Source of the DNA: Cyclobacterium lianum
GTDB lineage: Bacteria > Bacteroidota > Bacteroidia > Cytophagales > Cyclobacteriaceae
Assembly: GCF_900143075.1 (NCBI RefSeq)
Contig: NZ_FRCY01000005.1
Span: forward strand, 186,001 to 250,000
Length of the DNA: 64,000 nucleotides
Direction of reading: 5' to 3'
Shown: piece by piece, positions 1 through 10,012 of the stretch
Layout of the letters: each line of letters begins with the position of its first letter
Position numbering within the stretch: position 1 is the stretch's first letter
The notes under the pieces: generated by a model
The model's input: the letters and a program-made list of their open reading frames with translations, nothing else
Told to the model about the DNA's origin: nothing
Database searches by the model: none
Made by a program: the position numbers and the translations under genes

Positions 1-1290
1 GCCAGCCATTTTGCTATGGGCAAAAGTGCGCTACGCGAAAGTCTGGTAAGGAAAAGTTCACAAGCGCTTGGTGCAGGCTACTTTTATATCAATCTCTTGG
101 GGAATGAAAGCGGCCGGATGATATTCGACGGTGAGATCCTGTATGCCGATAAAGGCAAACTGCTGGTCAAAAACCCACTGTTGTCGTTTAAGGATTTCCA
201 ACTTATCAGTTTCCGGTATCCTTTATCTGCACCCCATTCTCCTCCCCTGAAAACTGAGGATGGCAATAAAAACGAAGCCTTCGCGGCCGCCGTTGCACTG
301 GCATTGTTTGATTACCTCCGAAAGAGCAGAAGCAAGGGATTTGTGCTTTCCCTGAGCGGCGGCGCCGATTCTTCCTCTATAGCCATTCTGGTGGCAGAAA
401 TGGTGCGCAGGGGTGTTCAATGTCTAGGCACTCCCCTTTTTCTGAAAAAAATCCACAGGGATAAGGACATTGACCCCAAAAGCAGCATCAGGGACATTAC
501 GGCAAAAATACTTACTACCGCCTATCAGGGTACTCAAAATTCCTCTGAGGATACATTTAACTCTGCCAAATCTCTCGCCGAAAGTATAGGAGCTAAATTT
601 TACCATTGGTCTATTGATGAGGAAGTAGCTTCCTACACGGAAAAAATAGAAAGCGCACTGGGCAGAAAACTGGAATGGAAAAAAGATGACATTGCCCTGC
701 AAAATATTCAGGCAAGGGCCCGTTCACCGATTATATGGATGCTCGCCAATATCAATAATGCCTTGCTGCTGAGCACATCAAACAGGAGCGAGGGAGATGT
801 GGGGTATACCACTATGGACGGAGATACCAGTGGCAGCATCTCACCTATCGCCGCCGTATCAAAAGATTTTATCCTGCAATGGCTCAAGTGGGCTGAGAAA
901 GTTTTGGGCTATAAGGGGTTGCAACAGGTCAATGCATTGCAGCCCAGTGCAGAGCTGAGACCATTGGAACGAAAACAGACCGACGAGGAAGACCTGATGC
1001 CTTATGCGGTGCTTACCGCCATTGAGCAGTTAGCCATTCGGGACAAACGATCTCCTGTGGACATTTACCTCAATCTGAAAGAAGAACTTTCTCTTGAACC
1101 ATCTCTATTAAAAAGCTACATTGCCAAATTCTTTCGGCTATGGTCCAGAAACCAATGGAAACGGGAGCGGCTGGCTCCATCTTTTCATCTGGATGAGTTC
1201 AATGTTGACCCCAAGACCTGGTACCGCTTTCCCATTTTGTCAGGCGGCTATCAGGAAGAATTAAAAGAATTGGAAATTACCGAAGAGTAA
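1..1290 (+). CDS. nadE: Glutamine-dependent NAD+ synthetase, 5' end missing
   Basis: Catalyses the last step of NAD+ synthesis, amidating deamido-NAD+ with ammonia released from glutamine by an N-terminal nitrilase-like domain. The reading frame is open to the left edge (A-S-H-F-A before the first ATG at 16), so this is the C-terminal part of a two-domain enzyme. The first ~60 residues look like the end of the glutaminase domain. The synthetase domain begins with the pyrophosphatase P-loop LSGGADSSS (about 352-378) and contains STSNRSEGDVGYTTMDGD, typical of NadE. The product ends normally with a TAA. lgt follows 31 bases later on the same strand and may be co-transcribed. Confidence 0.95.
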   Translation, partial: ASHFAMGKSALRESLVRKSSQALGAGYFYINLLGNESGRMIFDGEILYADKGKLLVKNPLLSFKDFQLISFRYPLSAPHSPPLKTEDGNKNEAFAAAVALALFDYLRKSRSKGFVLSLSGGADSSSIAILVAEMVRRGVQCLGTPLFLKKIHRDKDIDPKSSIRDITAKILTTAYQGTQNSSEDTFNSAKSLAESIGAKFYHWSIDEEVASYTEKIESALGRKLEWKKDDIALQNIQARARSPIIWMLANINNALLLSTSNRSEGDVGYTTMDGDTSGSISPIAAVSKDFILQWLKWAEKVLGYKGLQQVNALQPSAELRPLERKQTDEEDLMPYAVLTAIEQLAIRDKRSPVDIYLNLKEELSLEPSLLKSYIAKFFRLWSRNQWKRERLAPSFHLDEFNVDPKTWYRFPILSGGYQEELKELEITEE

Positions 1291-1321
1291 GTTTAGGCAA
1301 GAGCAAAAAAAAGCAAAAGCT

Positions 1322-2431
1322 ATGATTAGCAGTATTTTGTATTACGTAGTATGGAGTCCAAACCCCGCCGTTTTTTCAGGATTTGACAGGCTAAGGTGGT
1401 ATAGTCTGCTTTTTGCGTTGGGTTTTATTATCTCCCAGCAGATCATGATCCATTTTTTCAGGAAAGAAGGTGAAGATGAGCAATTGGTAGACCGGCTCAC
1501 CATATACATGGTACTGGCCACCATCATCGGAGCCCGCCTGGGACATGTACTGTTTTACGAACCGGCCCGTTACCTGAGCAATCCCATCGATATTCTCAAG
1601 GTTTGGGAAGGAGGCCTGGCCAGTCACGGTGCAGCCATAGGCATACTTTTCGCACTCTGGCTGTACGCGAAAAAAACGCCGGGCCAATCTTACCTCTGGG
1701 TAGTAGACCGCATCGTCATCGTGGTGGCGCTGACGGGGGCGCTGATCCGATTCGGCAACCTGATGAATTCAGAAATCGGAGGCAAAGCTACGGGAACAGA
1801 TTCCGGCTTTGTGTTTGCCCGAGACACGGAAGAAATCCTTCAAACCATGAAGCTGCCCATTTCTTCCATTTCCGCCTATAAACCGGCCGATCGGTCGGGA
1901 GAGTTGACCGGTTCAGGACGGGTACCTGTGAATATCGATATAGAAATCAATAAAGGAGGCTTTGAGGAAGCAAACCTGCGCAGTGTGCTCGAGAGAGATA
2001 TCAAGTACGCCCTAACCCGCTTTGGTAGTTCAAGGAAATACATGGATGAGGATCCGGAGAGTCCTCTTGACCTGGAGATCAGGGATGAAGGCAGCCATTA
2101 CCTGGCTGTTGTCAAAACTTTTGGTGTAGCCAGACATCCCACACAAATCTACGAATCCATCACCTACCTGTTGATTTTCGTTTTGCTTTTTCTGGGATGG
2201 AGAAAGTATACTTCCGACATTCCTGAAGGCCTGTATCTTGGCTTGTTTCTGATATCCGTGTTTGGAATGCGCTTTGTCTGGGAGTTCTTTAAGGAAAATC
2301 AGGTGGAATTTGAAGATAACCTGGCGTTCAATATGGGACAGGCCCTCAGCATACCTCTGGTCCTGGCAGGAATAGGACTGGTGCTTTATGCACTGAAATA
2401 CGGTAATAAGAAGAAAGCTGTACGGGAATAA
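1322..2431 (+). CDS. lgt: Prolipoprotein diacylglyceryl transferase, with insertion
   Basis: Inner-membrane enzyme that transfers diacylglycerol from phosphatidylglycerol to the lipobox cysteine of prelipoproteins. Several hydrophobic segments are visible, with the family motifs GGLASHGAAIG (residues ~97-107), RFGNLMNSEIGG (~143-154) and RHPTQIYES (~271-279). At 369 residues it is longer than the usual 260-300; the excess is a soluble, charged stretch of roughly 100 residues (about 165-270) between the second and third motifs. Many lipoproteins encoded in this window (RND adaptor, TamL-like, TlpA-like and others) would be its substrates. It follows nadE closely. Confidence 0.95.
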   Translation: MISSILYYVVWSPNPAVFSGFDRLRWYSLLFALGFIISQQIMIHFFRKEGEDEQLVDRLTIYMVLATIIGARLGHVLFYEPARYLSNPIDILKVWEGGLASHGAAIGILFALWLYAKKTPGQSYLWVVDRIVIVVALTGALIRFGNLMNSEIGGKATGTDSGFVFARDTEEILQTMKLPISSISAYKPADRSGELTGSGRVPVNIDIEINKGGFEEANLRSVLERDIKYALTRFGSSRKYMDEDPESPLDLEIRDEGSHYLAVVKTFGVARHPTQIYESITYLLIFVLLFLGWRKYTSDIPEGLYLGLFLISVFGMRFVWEFFKENQVEFEDNLAFNMGQALSIPLVLAGIGLVLYALKYGNKKKAVRE

Positions 2432-2432
2432 A

Positions 2433-2654
2433 TCATGGCACGGGATCGTGTCCCTGCCCACCCCAGGGATGGCAGCGGCCTATGCGTTTGATTCCCATCC
2501 AGCCTCCCCGGAAAATACCATGTTTCATGATCGCTTCCTTCATATACTGACTACAGGTAGGATAATACCTGCAAGACCTGGGAAACAAGGGAGATAGGAG
2601 ATATTGATAAAACAAGATGGGAAATACGGCGATTTTCTTGACTATTTGTTTCAC
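2433..2654 (-). CDS. yidD: Membrane protein insertion efficiency factor YidD
   Basis: Small membrane-associated protein that assists YidC-dependent membrane protein insertion. The 73-residue product has the family signature: a hydrophobic start ([13 protein letters not shown]), then [10 protein letters not shown] with the conserved cysteines, and a C-terminal [15 protein letters not shown] chose the GTG at 2654 because it gives the usual length (VKQIVKK...). A longer frame to an ATG at 2729 would add an atypical hydrophobic leader and overlap the divergent gene more. It converges on lgt with only one base between the stop codons. Confidence 0.92.
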   Translation of the reverse strand: MKQIVKKIAVFPILFYQYLLSPLFPRSCRYYPTCSQYMKEAIMKHGIFRGGWMGIKRIGRCHPWGGQGHDPVP

Positions 2655-2730
2655 TTTTATCGTATTTATAACATACAAGAAAAAAATTAGCGTTAAAGTT
2701 CTGTCTCTACCTATCAACTTTCCCGTCATT

Positions 2731-4176
2731 TTGACAAAAAAACCACTATTTTATCTTTTTGTGTTCCTGGCTGCTTTCGCCAGTCAGCCTCTGCAGGCCC
2801 AGGATGGCCCTGAAGCCCTGGTTCCGGAGCAGGCAGACCCGCCGGAGCGGGTGACGGTAAATAATATTTTTGTAGTAGGAAACGAAAAAACACGAAGAAG
2901 GATTATCCTGAGGGAGATGGATATTCAGCAGGGGGCAGTCTACGATTGGGAAGACTTTGTGGACCTGCTCCTTGCAGATCAAAAGAAAATTTACAACCTT
3001 CAGCTTTTCACTACCGTCACACTTACCCCACTTTTTCTGGATGACAGCCAGGTAGAATTGCTGGTTTCACTTAAAGAAAGGTGGTACATTCTGCCCAGTA
3101 TCATTTTTAATCTGGCGGACAGAAATTTTTCGGAGTGGTGGATCAACCAGGAAAGGGATTTTTCGAGGGTAAACTATGGTATCAAGCTGGACCACAATAA
3201 TGTGGGTGGCAGGAATGAAAAGTTCAGGATTATCGGACAATTGGGTTTCACCCAGGCAATAGACCTGAACTACAGCATTCCCTATTTTGACAAAAACCAG
3301 GTGCATGGCTTAGCTGCCAAATTCAACTATTATACCAACAAAAATATTCCCATCCGGTCTGTAGACAACAAACAGTTTTTTTACAGAAACCAGAACGAAG
3401 AGGTATTGCGCAAAACCCTCAATGCCTTCCTCACCTATAATTTCAGAGGAAGTTTTTACAACACCCACTTTCTGACCCTTGGTCTTCACAATACACGAAT
3501 TCATGAGGATGTATTGGAGCAAAACCCGGACTATTTTACCCACGACAGTCAACGATTAAAATATTTCCAGGCCAGCTACCGCTACCGGCACGACCACCGG
3601 GACAATGTGGCCTATGCGCTACAGGGCACCCTGTTGGACATGAGTATCACCCAGTATGGCCTGTTTGCCGGAGACGATATCTCGGAAACAGAATTTTCCA
3701 TTCAGGCCAGCAAATACACTCCCCTGGGTGGTAAATTCTATTTTGCCACGGGAGTATCAGGTGCTGCATTTTTTAGTCCCAGACAACCCTATACCCTTGT
3801 CAGGGGTATAGGATACCGACCGGATTTTATCAGAGGCTATGAGGTGAATGTGATCGAAGGACAGCAGACTTTTGTACATAAAAACAGCCTGCGTTATGAG
3901 TTGCTGAATGTGGCTTTCGACATCTCGGACTTCATGCCTATAGAAGAATTTTCCATTTTTCCTTTTCGGCTTTACCTCAGCGCAAACTTTGATCAGGGCT
4001 ACGTGCGGGATGCCAATCGATTGCCGGAAAATGCACGGCTGACCAACAGGTATCTGTCCGGATTTGGGCTGGGCCTGGACCTGATCGGAATCTACGATGC
4101 GGTATTCCGGTTTGAGTATTCCTATACCAACACCGGACCAGGCAACTTTTTCATCAACGTAAGGGCACCTTTATAA
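2731..4176 (+). CDS. BamA/TamA-family outer membrane protein with one POTRA domain
   Basis: Predicted Omp85-type outer membrane barrel. After a signal peptide ([18 protein letters not shown], cleaved near LQA-QD) comes one POTRA-like domain starting [14 protein letters not shown], followed by about 340 residues of alternating aromatic and polar strands typical of a D15/bacterial surface antigen barrel, including the segment around [15 protein letters not shown]. The start is uncertain: the TTG at 2731 places the signal peptide at the N-terminus, whereas the ATG at 2617 adds 38 residues and overlaps yidD on the other strand. It is shorter than true BamA (five POTRAs), so it is not the core assembly factor. 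Its substrate is unknown. Confidence 0.8.
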   Translation: MTKKPLFYLFVFLAAFASQPLQAQDGPEALVPEQADPPERVTVNNIFVVGNEKTRRRIILREMDIQQGAVYDWEDFVDLLLADQKKIYNLQLFTTVTLTPLFLDDSQVELLVSLKERWYILPSIIFNLADRNFSEWWINQERDFSRVNYGIKLDHNNVGGRNEKFRIIGQLGFTQAIDLNYSIPYFDKNQVHGLAAKFNYYTNKNIPIRSVDNKQFFYRNQNEEVLRKTLNAFLTYNFRGSFYNTHFLTLGLHNTRIHEDVLEQNPDYFTHDSQRLKYFQASYRYRHDHRDNVAYALQGTLLDMSITQYGLFAGDDISETEFSIQASKYTPLGGKFYFATGVSGAAFFSPRQPYTLVRGIGYRPDFIRGYEVNVIEGQQTFVHKNSLRYELLNVAFDISDFMPIEEFSIFPFRLYLSANFDQGYVRDANRLPENARLTNRYLSGFGLGLDLIGIYDAVFRFEYSYTNTGPGNFFINVRAPL

Positions 4177-4256
4177 ATCTCTTTTTTGTTTTAAAAATAC
4201 ATTTTTTTGTATTATATTACTTTTCGGATTTATTTTTCCCAATTTTTTTTTCAAAA

Positions 4257-5090
4257 ATGGAGAAATGGGTTTTGTCTGCTGTCCTTCTACTATCCTTCCA
4301 GATCTGGCATGGTAAGGCTCAAAACAGTATGGATCATTTCCCAAAAGGAGCCAGAAGTGTGGGTATGGGCAATGCCAGCCTGACATTAAACGATCCATGG
4401 GCCGTATTCAACAATATTGGCGCCCTGGCAAACGCCCCTGACGAGATCGCGGCATTTGCGGGATACGACCACCGATTGGGCCTCAGCGAACTGACCACCC
4501 TTGCTGCCGGAATGGTCCTCCCCAGCGAAAAACTGGGAAACTTTGGTTTTGGGCTGTCCAGTTATGGAGGAGCCCTGTTTAACCAGCAGCAGATAGGAAT
4601 CGGCCTGGCCAATCAATTGGGACTGGCAAGTCTGGGAATCAAACTGAGCTATTTCCAAACCAATATCGAAGGCTTTGGCAGAACCGGCCGGCCGGTAATC
4701 GAATTTGGAGGCACCGCCGAAATCATTCCCGGTCTCTTTTTCGGGGCACATATGTACAACATTACCCGCTCCGCCATAAGTAAAAGCAGCGGAGATTTTC
4801 TACCTACCAGCCTGAAAGCAGGTATCTCCTACCGCCCTTCTCAAAACCTGATGATCAATCTGGAAACCGAAAAAGAATTGCGTTCCCCTGCACAATTCAA
4901 GGCAGGACTGGCCTATAACTTTGAAGAAAAGTTTTGGGCTCGAACAGGCATCAACACCCAACCCAATAACTTATTCTTCGGTATTGGATTCAGGCCCAGG
5001 AGGTATCAGATCGACTATGCGTTAAGCCGCCACTACTTGCTGGGGTTCACGCACCATTTTTCCGTTAACTATAATCTCTCAGCTCCTTGA
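4257..5090 (+). CDS. PorV/PorQ-like outer membrane protein
   Basis: 277 residues with a signal peptide (LSAVLLLSFQIWHGKAQ) followed by KGARSVGMGNASLTLND, an opening typical of PorV/PorQ and UPF0164-type barrels of the FadL-like group in Bacteroidota. The rest is glycine-rich alternating beta strands ending SVNYNLSAP. PorV acts in the type IX secretion system as a shuttle for cargo proteins; whether this homologue does so cannot be told from sequence. Its stop codon overlaps the start of the next gene (TTGA), so the two are translationally coupled and probably work together at the outer membrane. Confidence 0.7.
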   Translation: MEKWVLSAVLLLSFQIWHGKAQNSMDHFPKGARSVGMGNASLTLNDPWAVFNNIGALANAPDEIAAFAGYDHRLGLSELTTLAAGMVLPSEKLGNFGFGLSSYGGALFNQQQIGIGLANQLGLASLGIKLSYFQTNIEGFGRTGRPVIEFGGTAEIIPGLFFGAHMYNITRSAISKSSGDFLPTSLKAGISYRPSQNLMINLETEKELRSPAQFKAGLAYNFEEKFWARTGINTQPNNLFFGIGFRPRRYQIDYALSRHYLLGFTHHFSVNYNLSAP

Positions 5091-7189
5091 AACCGCTTAT
5101 TTTTTCGGGAATTTTCGTATTGCTCCTTGTTCCAATGCTTGCTGCCCGGCAAATACCAACAGGGGAATTGGATTTGGAAAGCTTTGTAGAAGAACGCTTT
5201 TCTTTTCAGGAAGAAGATATCGACTACGAAGACCTTTATGAAAGCCTGCTACAGGTACACCTGAATCCCCTTGATTTGCAGGAAGCTACTGCAGATCAAC
5301 TAAGCGCATTATATATTCTGAGCCCCATTCAAATAGACTCCTTTTTAGCTTACCGCCAAAGATTCGGACCCTTAATTTCGGTATACGAACTGCAGGCCAT
5401 CCCTGAATGGAGCCTGGAAACAATCGAAAATATATTGCCATTTGTACAGCTCGAGCCGGTCTCATCCCGGCAGCAAATCCCCGGTCTCAGCCGCATAAAA
5501 GCTGCTGAAAACGCCTACCTGATTTTTAGACACCGGCGGATTTGGCAAACCCGAAAAGGATTTACCCGGCCGGACACGCTACACAATGGGCAGCCAGGCA
5601 GTCGCTATCTCGGTGGTCCGGATGACCTGTACCTGCGGCTGCGACTACAGCAGCCAGGTGATTTCAGTATCGGCTTTACGGCTGATAAGGATGCCGGGGA
5701 ACAATTTATCTGGGATAAACAGACAAAGCGGTATGGTTTTGACTTCCTGTCATTTCATATCATGCTGTATGATAAGGGCCCCTGGAAAACGATCACGCTG
5801 GGGGATTACCAACTACAATTTGGCCAGGGCCTCGTGTTTGGGTCCGGCTTTTCGGTGGGAAAAGGTGCTGAGACCATTGCTACTGTACGGAGAAGCTCCC
5901 TCGGGCTGAGGCCCTATACTTCTGTATTGGAAGCCGGGTTTTTCAGGGGTGCCGCTGCAACCTACAAGTCCGGAAATATCGAATGGACCGGCATGTATTC
6001 TCTCGCTCCAAGAAGCGCCAATGTGCAACTGATCCCGGACAGCCTGCAATCCGCAGAAAGCTATCTATCCTCGCTGGTGGGATCGGGTTTGCACCGCACC
6101 CCCAGCGAAATCCAGAAAAAAGGACAGGCAAGAGAACAAAACATCGGATTTAATCTGCAATACCAAAGCAACAATCGGGGTTTTCAAATAGGAAGCAATC
6201 TTCTCCATACCCTTTACAGCCAGCCCCTACTACCAATGAAAAGAATTTACAACCAATTTGAATTCAGCGGCAGGACTAACTATACGGGCAGCATCTACCT
6301 TTCCTACAATTTTGCCAACCATTATTTCTTTGGTGAATCAGCCATGTCCAAAAGCCGGGGCCGGGGGTATATTTTTGGAATCATGAGCAGCTTAAATCCA
6401 CATATAGACCTGTCTCTGGTTTGGCGGAAATATGATAGAAATTTCCATTCCTTCTATGGAAATGCCTTTGCCGAAGGGTCGCGACCCATCAATGAAGAAG
6501 GCTTGTATCTGGGATTAAACTTTAGACCCGGCAGAAAAATCAATTGGTCTGCCTACTATGACCACTTTTCCTTTCCCTGGCTGAAGTTCCGGGTATATGC
6601 ACCTTCCTCCGGCAACGAATGGTTGACACGCTTTAGTTACCGGCCGCACAAAAAACTGCACACCTTTATCCAATGGAGAGCTGAAACCAAGAGCAGAAAC
6701 CTGATGGCTACCGAACAAACCGGAAATTCCTATTTGCTTGCGACGGGTAAACGCAACAACTTCGTCTGGAGTCTTTCCCTTCAGCCAAACCAATGGTGGC
6801 AATTCAAATCCAGGGTGCAACACAGTTCATTTACTATCAACGGCCAAAACACCCAGGGATTTGCCCTGCTGCAAGATCTTTCAGCCCATCTGGGCAATTG
6901 GAAATTCAGTGGAAGGTATTCGGTTTTCGATACGGACAACTTCGAGAACAGGCAATTTTTGTACGAAAAAAACGTGCTTTGGGCCTTTTCTATACCTGCC
7001 CTTTACGGACAGGGTTCCCGTTTTTACCTGCTGGGTCAGTACCGGCTGAATCGAAAAATAACAGTTTGGCTGAGATGGGCCAAAACCGTTTACACCAACA
7101 GGGAATCTATCGGCACAGGTCTGCAGGAAATACAGGGAAATGAAATCACAGAAACCACTTTTCAAATGAGGTATCAATTTAACCGGTAA
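5087..7189 (+). CDS. Helix-hairpin-helix outer membrane barrel protein
   Basis: 700 residues starting at a TTG whose last two bases form the upstream TGA stop (TTGA overlap). A signal peptide (KPLIFSGIFVLLLVPMLAA) is followed by an acidic segment and then two helix-hairpin-helix-like motifs at about 57-120 (NPLDLQEATADQLSALYIL; FGPLISVYELQAIPEW) resembling the ComEA DNA-binding repeat. The remaining ~550 residues look like a large beta barrel: glycine-rich, aromatic-ended strands, ending FQMRYQFNR. Proteins of this layout occur widely in Bacteroidota with unknown function. The HhH could bind DNA at the envelope, but that is inference. Confidence 0.72.
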   Translation: MKPLIFSGIFVLLLVPMLAARQIPTGELDLESFVEERFSFQEEDIDYEDLYESLLQVHLNPLDLQEATADQLSALYILSPIQIDSFLAYRQRFGPLISVYELQAIPEWSLETIENILPFVQLEPVSSRQQIPGLSRIKAAENAYLIFRHRRIWQTRKGFTRPDTLHNGQPGSRYLGGPDDLYLRLRLQQPGDFSIGFTADKDAGEQFIWDKQTKRYGFDFLSFHIMLYDKGPWKTITLGDYQLQFGQGLVFGSGFSVGKGAETIATVRRSSLGLRPYTSVLEAGFFRGAAATYKSGNIEWTGMYSLAPRSANVQLIPDSLQSAESYLSSLVGSGLHRTPSEIQKKGQAREQNIGFNLQYQSNNRGFQIGSNLLHTLYSQPLLPMKRIYNQFEFSGRTNYTGSIYLSYNFANHYFFGESAMSKSRGRGYIFGIMSSLNPHIDLSLVWRKYDRNFHSFYGNAFAEGSRPINEEGLYLGLNFRPGRKINWSAYYDHFSFPWLKFRVYAPSSGNEWLTRFSYRPHKKLHTFIQWRAETKSRNLMATEQTGNSYLLATGKRNNFVWSLSLQPNQWWQFKSRVQHSSFTINGQNTQGFALLQDLSAHLGNWKFSGRYSVFDTDNFENRQFLYEKNVLWAFSIPALYGQGSRFYLLGQYRLNRKITVWLRWAKTVYTNRESIGTGLQEIQGNEITETTFQMRYQFNR

Positions 7190-7214
7190 AAGCTCTTCCC
7201 GAACTTTTACCGGT
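7182..7214. terminator. Bidirectional terminator-like inverted repeat
   Basis: Perfect 10-base inverted repeat ACCGGTAAAA / TTTTACCGGT with a 13-base loop, placed between the converging HhH-barrel and mscL genes. The A/T-rich base of the stem would give a short U-tract in either direction. The left arm includes the stop codon of the barrel gene. Confidence 0.7.
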
Positions 7215-7230
7215 GCTACATAGGATTTCA

Positions 7231-7653
7231 TCAACCCTGTTTCTTCAACAAATCTCTGATTTCTTCCAGCAATACTTCTGTTTTATTGACAGTAGGGGGT
7301 GGAGGAGTAGGTGCGGCTTCTTCCTTTCTTTTCAGGTTATTGATCAATTTCACGATCATAAATACAGCAAATGCGACAATTGAAAAATCAACGACAAACT
7401 GGATAAAATTGCCATAATTTATGGTTACAGCCGCAATCTCAGTTCCTGACGGATCCAGGTATGCCTCTTTCAGGACTACCATCAGGTCAGTAAAATCCAC
7501 GCCACCCACCAGTAACCCGATTGGGGGCATGATAATGTCATTCACCAGGGAAGACACTACCTTTCCGAATGCCGCACCGATAATCACGGCAACTGCAAGG
7601 TCAACTACATTGCCTCTGACGGCAAAATCCTTGAATTCTTTGATCAATCCCAT
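7231..7653 (-). CDS. mscL: Large-conductance mechanosensitive channel
   Basis: Homopentameric inner-membrane channel that opens under membrane tension to release solutes on osmotic downshock. The 140-residue product begins [26 protein letters not shown] in the conserved MscL arrangement (N-terminal amphipathic helix, then TM1). TM2 is around [20 protein letters not shown]. The C-terminal tail carries a proline-rich patch (APTPPPP) before the cytoplasmic helix, [14 protein letters not shown]. Single gene, divergent from oligopeptidase B with 125 bases between them. Confidence 0.97.
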   Translation of the reverse strand: MGLIKEFKDFAVRGNVVDLAVAVIIGAAFGKVVSSLVNDIIMPPIGLLVGGVDFTDLMVVLKEAYLDPSGTEIAAVTINYGNFIQFVVDFSIVAFAVFMIVKLINNLKRKEEAAPTPPPPTVNKTEVLLEEIRDLLKKQG

Positions 7654-7778
7654 ACTTTTGTTGTTTGAAGTAAATAAAGCGTTGCATAAAATATAATAAT
7701 AAGCCTATCAATATAGCTAAAATTAAAAAACTTTACAAAATACAGGCAAAACAAAAGCTGAAATCAGGATCCGAAAAA

Positions 7779-9857
7779 ATGGCAAATAAGAAAAATATAA
7801 CCCCTCCCATCGCAAAAATCCAACCGACTACTTTGCTCCTGCATGAGCATTCCCGAATGGACAATTATTACTGGATGAAAAACCGGGAAGACCCCGAAGT
7901 GATCGACTATCTCCACTCGGAAAACGAGTATACCGAAAAATGTCTACTGCCCACAAAGTCTTTGCAAGATACACTTTTCGAAGAAATGAAGGGCCGCATA
8001 AAGGAAGATGATTCCAGTGTCCCGTACTTCAAAAACGGCTTTTTCTACTATCAAAGATTTGAAAAGAGCAAAGAGTACCCTATACATTGCAGAAAGGAAG
8101 GGCAGCTTTCGGCGCATGAACAAATACTTTTGGACGTCAATAAGCTTGCGGAGGGAAAGGCCTACATGCATGTCAATGCCCTCGCCGTCAGTCCCGATAC
8201 CTGCATGCTATCCTACGCAGCCGATGAGGTGGGCAGGCGAATTTATTCCATTTTCTTCAAAGACCTGCAGTCGGGCCAGCTGCTCGAAGACCACCTGGTC
8301 GGGGTTACCGGTAACATGGCCTGGGCCAATGACAACAAGACCTTGTATTACAGCAAGCAAGACCCGCAGACACTGAGGTCCAACCGGGTTTTTAAACATA
8401 TCCTGGGAGAGGATCCCGCTAATGACAGCCTGGTTTTTGAAGAAACAGATGAGACTTTTACGGTAAGCGTGAGGAAATCAAAATCCGGAAAGTACCTGTT
8501 CATTAACAGCAATAGTACCGTATCCACAGAATCCCGTTTTCTTGATGCCGATCAGCCCGGGGGCAATTGGGAACTTATCCAAAAAAGGGAAAGAGACCTG
8601 GAATACGAGGCCGATCACCACGAAGACCATTTTATCCTTCTTACCAACGCCGACGGAGCGAAAAATTTTAAATTGGTAAGGACTCCTGTTGCCTCACCGG
8701 GCAAATCCAATTGGGAGGACCTGGTTTCGGGCCGGGAAAACGTGTTCCTGGAAGAATTTGAAGTATTCCGGCATCACCTCGTGATCAGCGATCGTTTCAA
8801 TGGCCTGAGCAGGCTGGAAATACGGTTCTGGGACGGAAGAAAAAGCCACACCATCCGCATGCAGGATCCGACTTATGCAGTATGGATTGGCAACAACCCC
8901 GAATATTATACCGAGGTATTGCGATACGGGTACAATTCGCTGACCACACCCTCATCCATTTACGACTATCACATGGATACCCGGCAAAAAAATCTGATGA
9001 AGCGGCAGGAAGTAGTGGGTGGACATGACCCGGAAGCGTATCAATCTGAAAGGATCTGGGTGACTGCATCGGATGAACAGCAAATTCCCGTCTCCCTCGT
9101 GTATAAAAAAGACGTTTTTTCCAAAACCGGTAAAAACCCCCTGTTGCTATACGGCTATGGAGCCTATGGCCTGAGTACAGACCCCTACTTCAGCTCCAGC
9201 CGGCTTAGTCTGCTAGACAGGGGCTTCGTTTTTGCCATGGCCCATGTTCGGGGTGGACAGGAAATGGGCAGGCATTGGTACGAGGGAGGCAAAATGATGC
9301 AGAAAATCAATACCTTTACAGATTTTATTGCATGTGCGGAGCACTTGATCCGGGAAAAATATGCGCATCCCAAAAAGCTTTACGCCATGGGAGGAAGTGC
9401 TGGTGGATTATTGGTTGGAGCCGTGATCAACATGCGCCCGGATCTTTTTCATGGGGCCGTTGCTGCAGTTCCCTTTGTAGACGTAGTCACCACCATGCTG
9501 GATGAGAGCATACCACTTACTACCGGAGAGTATGATGAGTGGGGAAACCCAAACGATCGCCAGTATTACGATTACATCTGCTCTTACTCCCCCTATGATA
9601 ATGTAGGTGCGAAGTCCTACCCTCATCTTCTGGTCACTTCCGGATTTCACGACAGCCAGGTACAGTATTGGGAACCCACCAAGTGGGTGGCCAAAATCAG
9701 GGCGCTGCGTACCAATGACAACTTCCTGCTTTTACACACCAATATGGAGGCGGGACATGGAGGCGCATCCGGCAGATTCCGGGCATTGAAAGAGCTGGCC
9801 ATGGAATATGCTTTCATCCTCTGGTTGTCAGACTCAGGGAAAACTCTTAAAAAATAA
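7779..9857 (+). CDS. ptrB: Oligopeptidase B (S9 prolyl oligopeptidase family)
   Basis: Serine peptidase that cleaves short peptides after basic residues. The 692-residue product has the N-terminal beta-propeller followed by an alpha/beta hydrolase domain. The catalytic serine is in MGGSAGGLL, the aspartate in TSGFHDSQVQYWEP and the histidine in NMEAGHGGASGR; LLYGYGAYG and MAHVRGGQEMGRHWYEGG are family landmarks of the S9A subfamily. There is no clear signal peptide, so it is probably cytoplasmic. It stands alone between mscL and the ATP-grasp operon, with 155 A/T-rich bases downstream. Confidence 0.95.
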   Translation: MANKKNITPPIAKIQPTTLLLHEHSRMDNYYWMKNREDPEVIDYLHSENEYTEKCLLPTKSLQDTLFEEMKGRIKEDDSSVPYFKNGFFYYQRFEKSKEYPIHCRKEGQLSAHEQILLDVNKLAEGKAYMHVNALAVSPDTCMLSYAADEVGRRIYSIFFKDLQSGQLLEDHLVGVTGNMAWANDNKTLYYSKQDPQTLRSNRVFKHILGEDPANDSLVFEETDETFTVSVRKSKSGKYLFINSNSTVSTESRFLDADQPGGNWELIQKRERDLEYEADHHEDHFILLTNADGAKNFKLVRTPVASPGKSNWEDLVSGRENVFLEEFEVFRHHLVISDRFNGLSRLEIRFWDGRKSHTIRMQDPTYAVWIGNNPEYYTEVLRYGYNSLTTPSSIYDYHMDTRQKNLMKRQEVVGGHDPEAYQSERIWVTASDEQQIPVSLVYKKDVFSKTGKNPLLLYGYGAYGLSTDPYFSSSRLSLLDRGFVFAMAHVRGGQEMGRHWYEGGKMMQKINTFTDFIACAEHLIREKYAHPKKLYAMGGSAGGLLVGAVINMRPDLFHGAVAAVPFVDVVTTMLDESIPLTTGEYDEWGNPNDRQYYDYICSYSPYDNVGAKSYPHLLVTSGFHDSQVQYWEPTKWVAKIRALRTNDNFLLLHTNMEAGHGGASGRFRALKELAMEYAFILWLSDSGKTLKK

Positions 9858-10012
9858 GCCCCGAAAAAGCCAAAGTTTGCTAAAAGCTATAAATTTTGCC
9901 TGAAATCTACGATGTATAGTCCTGATAAATTGCAGTTTTAAAAATATTTGATTACTTTTTTAAGCTATTATTTTAAAAACCACTACTCAAATATTCATTT
10001 TAAAAAACCAAG

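Noticed and set aside
2617-2730. ATG at 2617 as the start of the BamA-like gene
   Set aside because: It would add 38 residues before the signal peptide and overlap yidD on the other strand; the TTG at 2731 places the signal peptide at the N-terminus.
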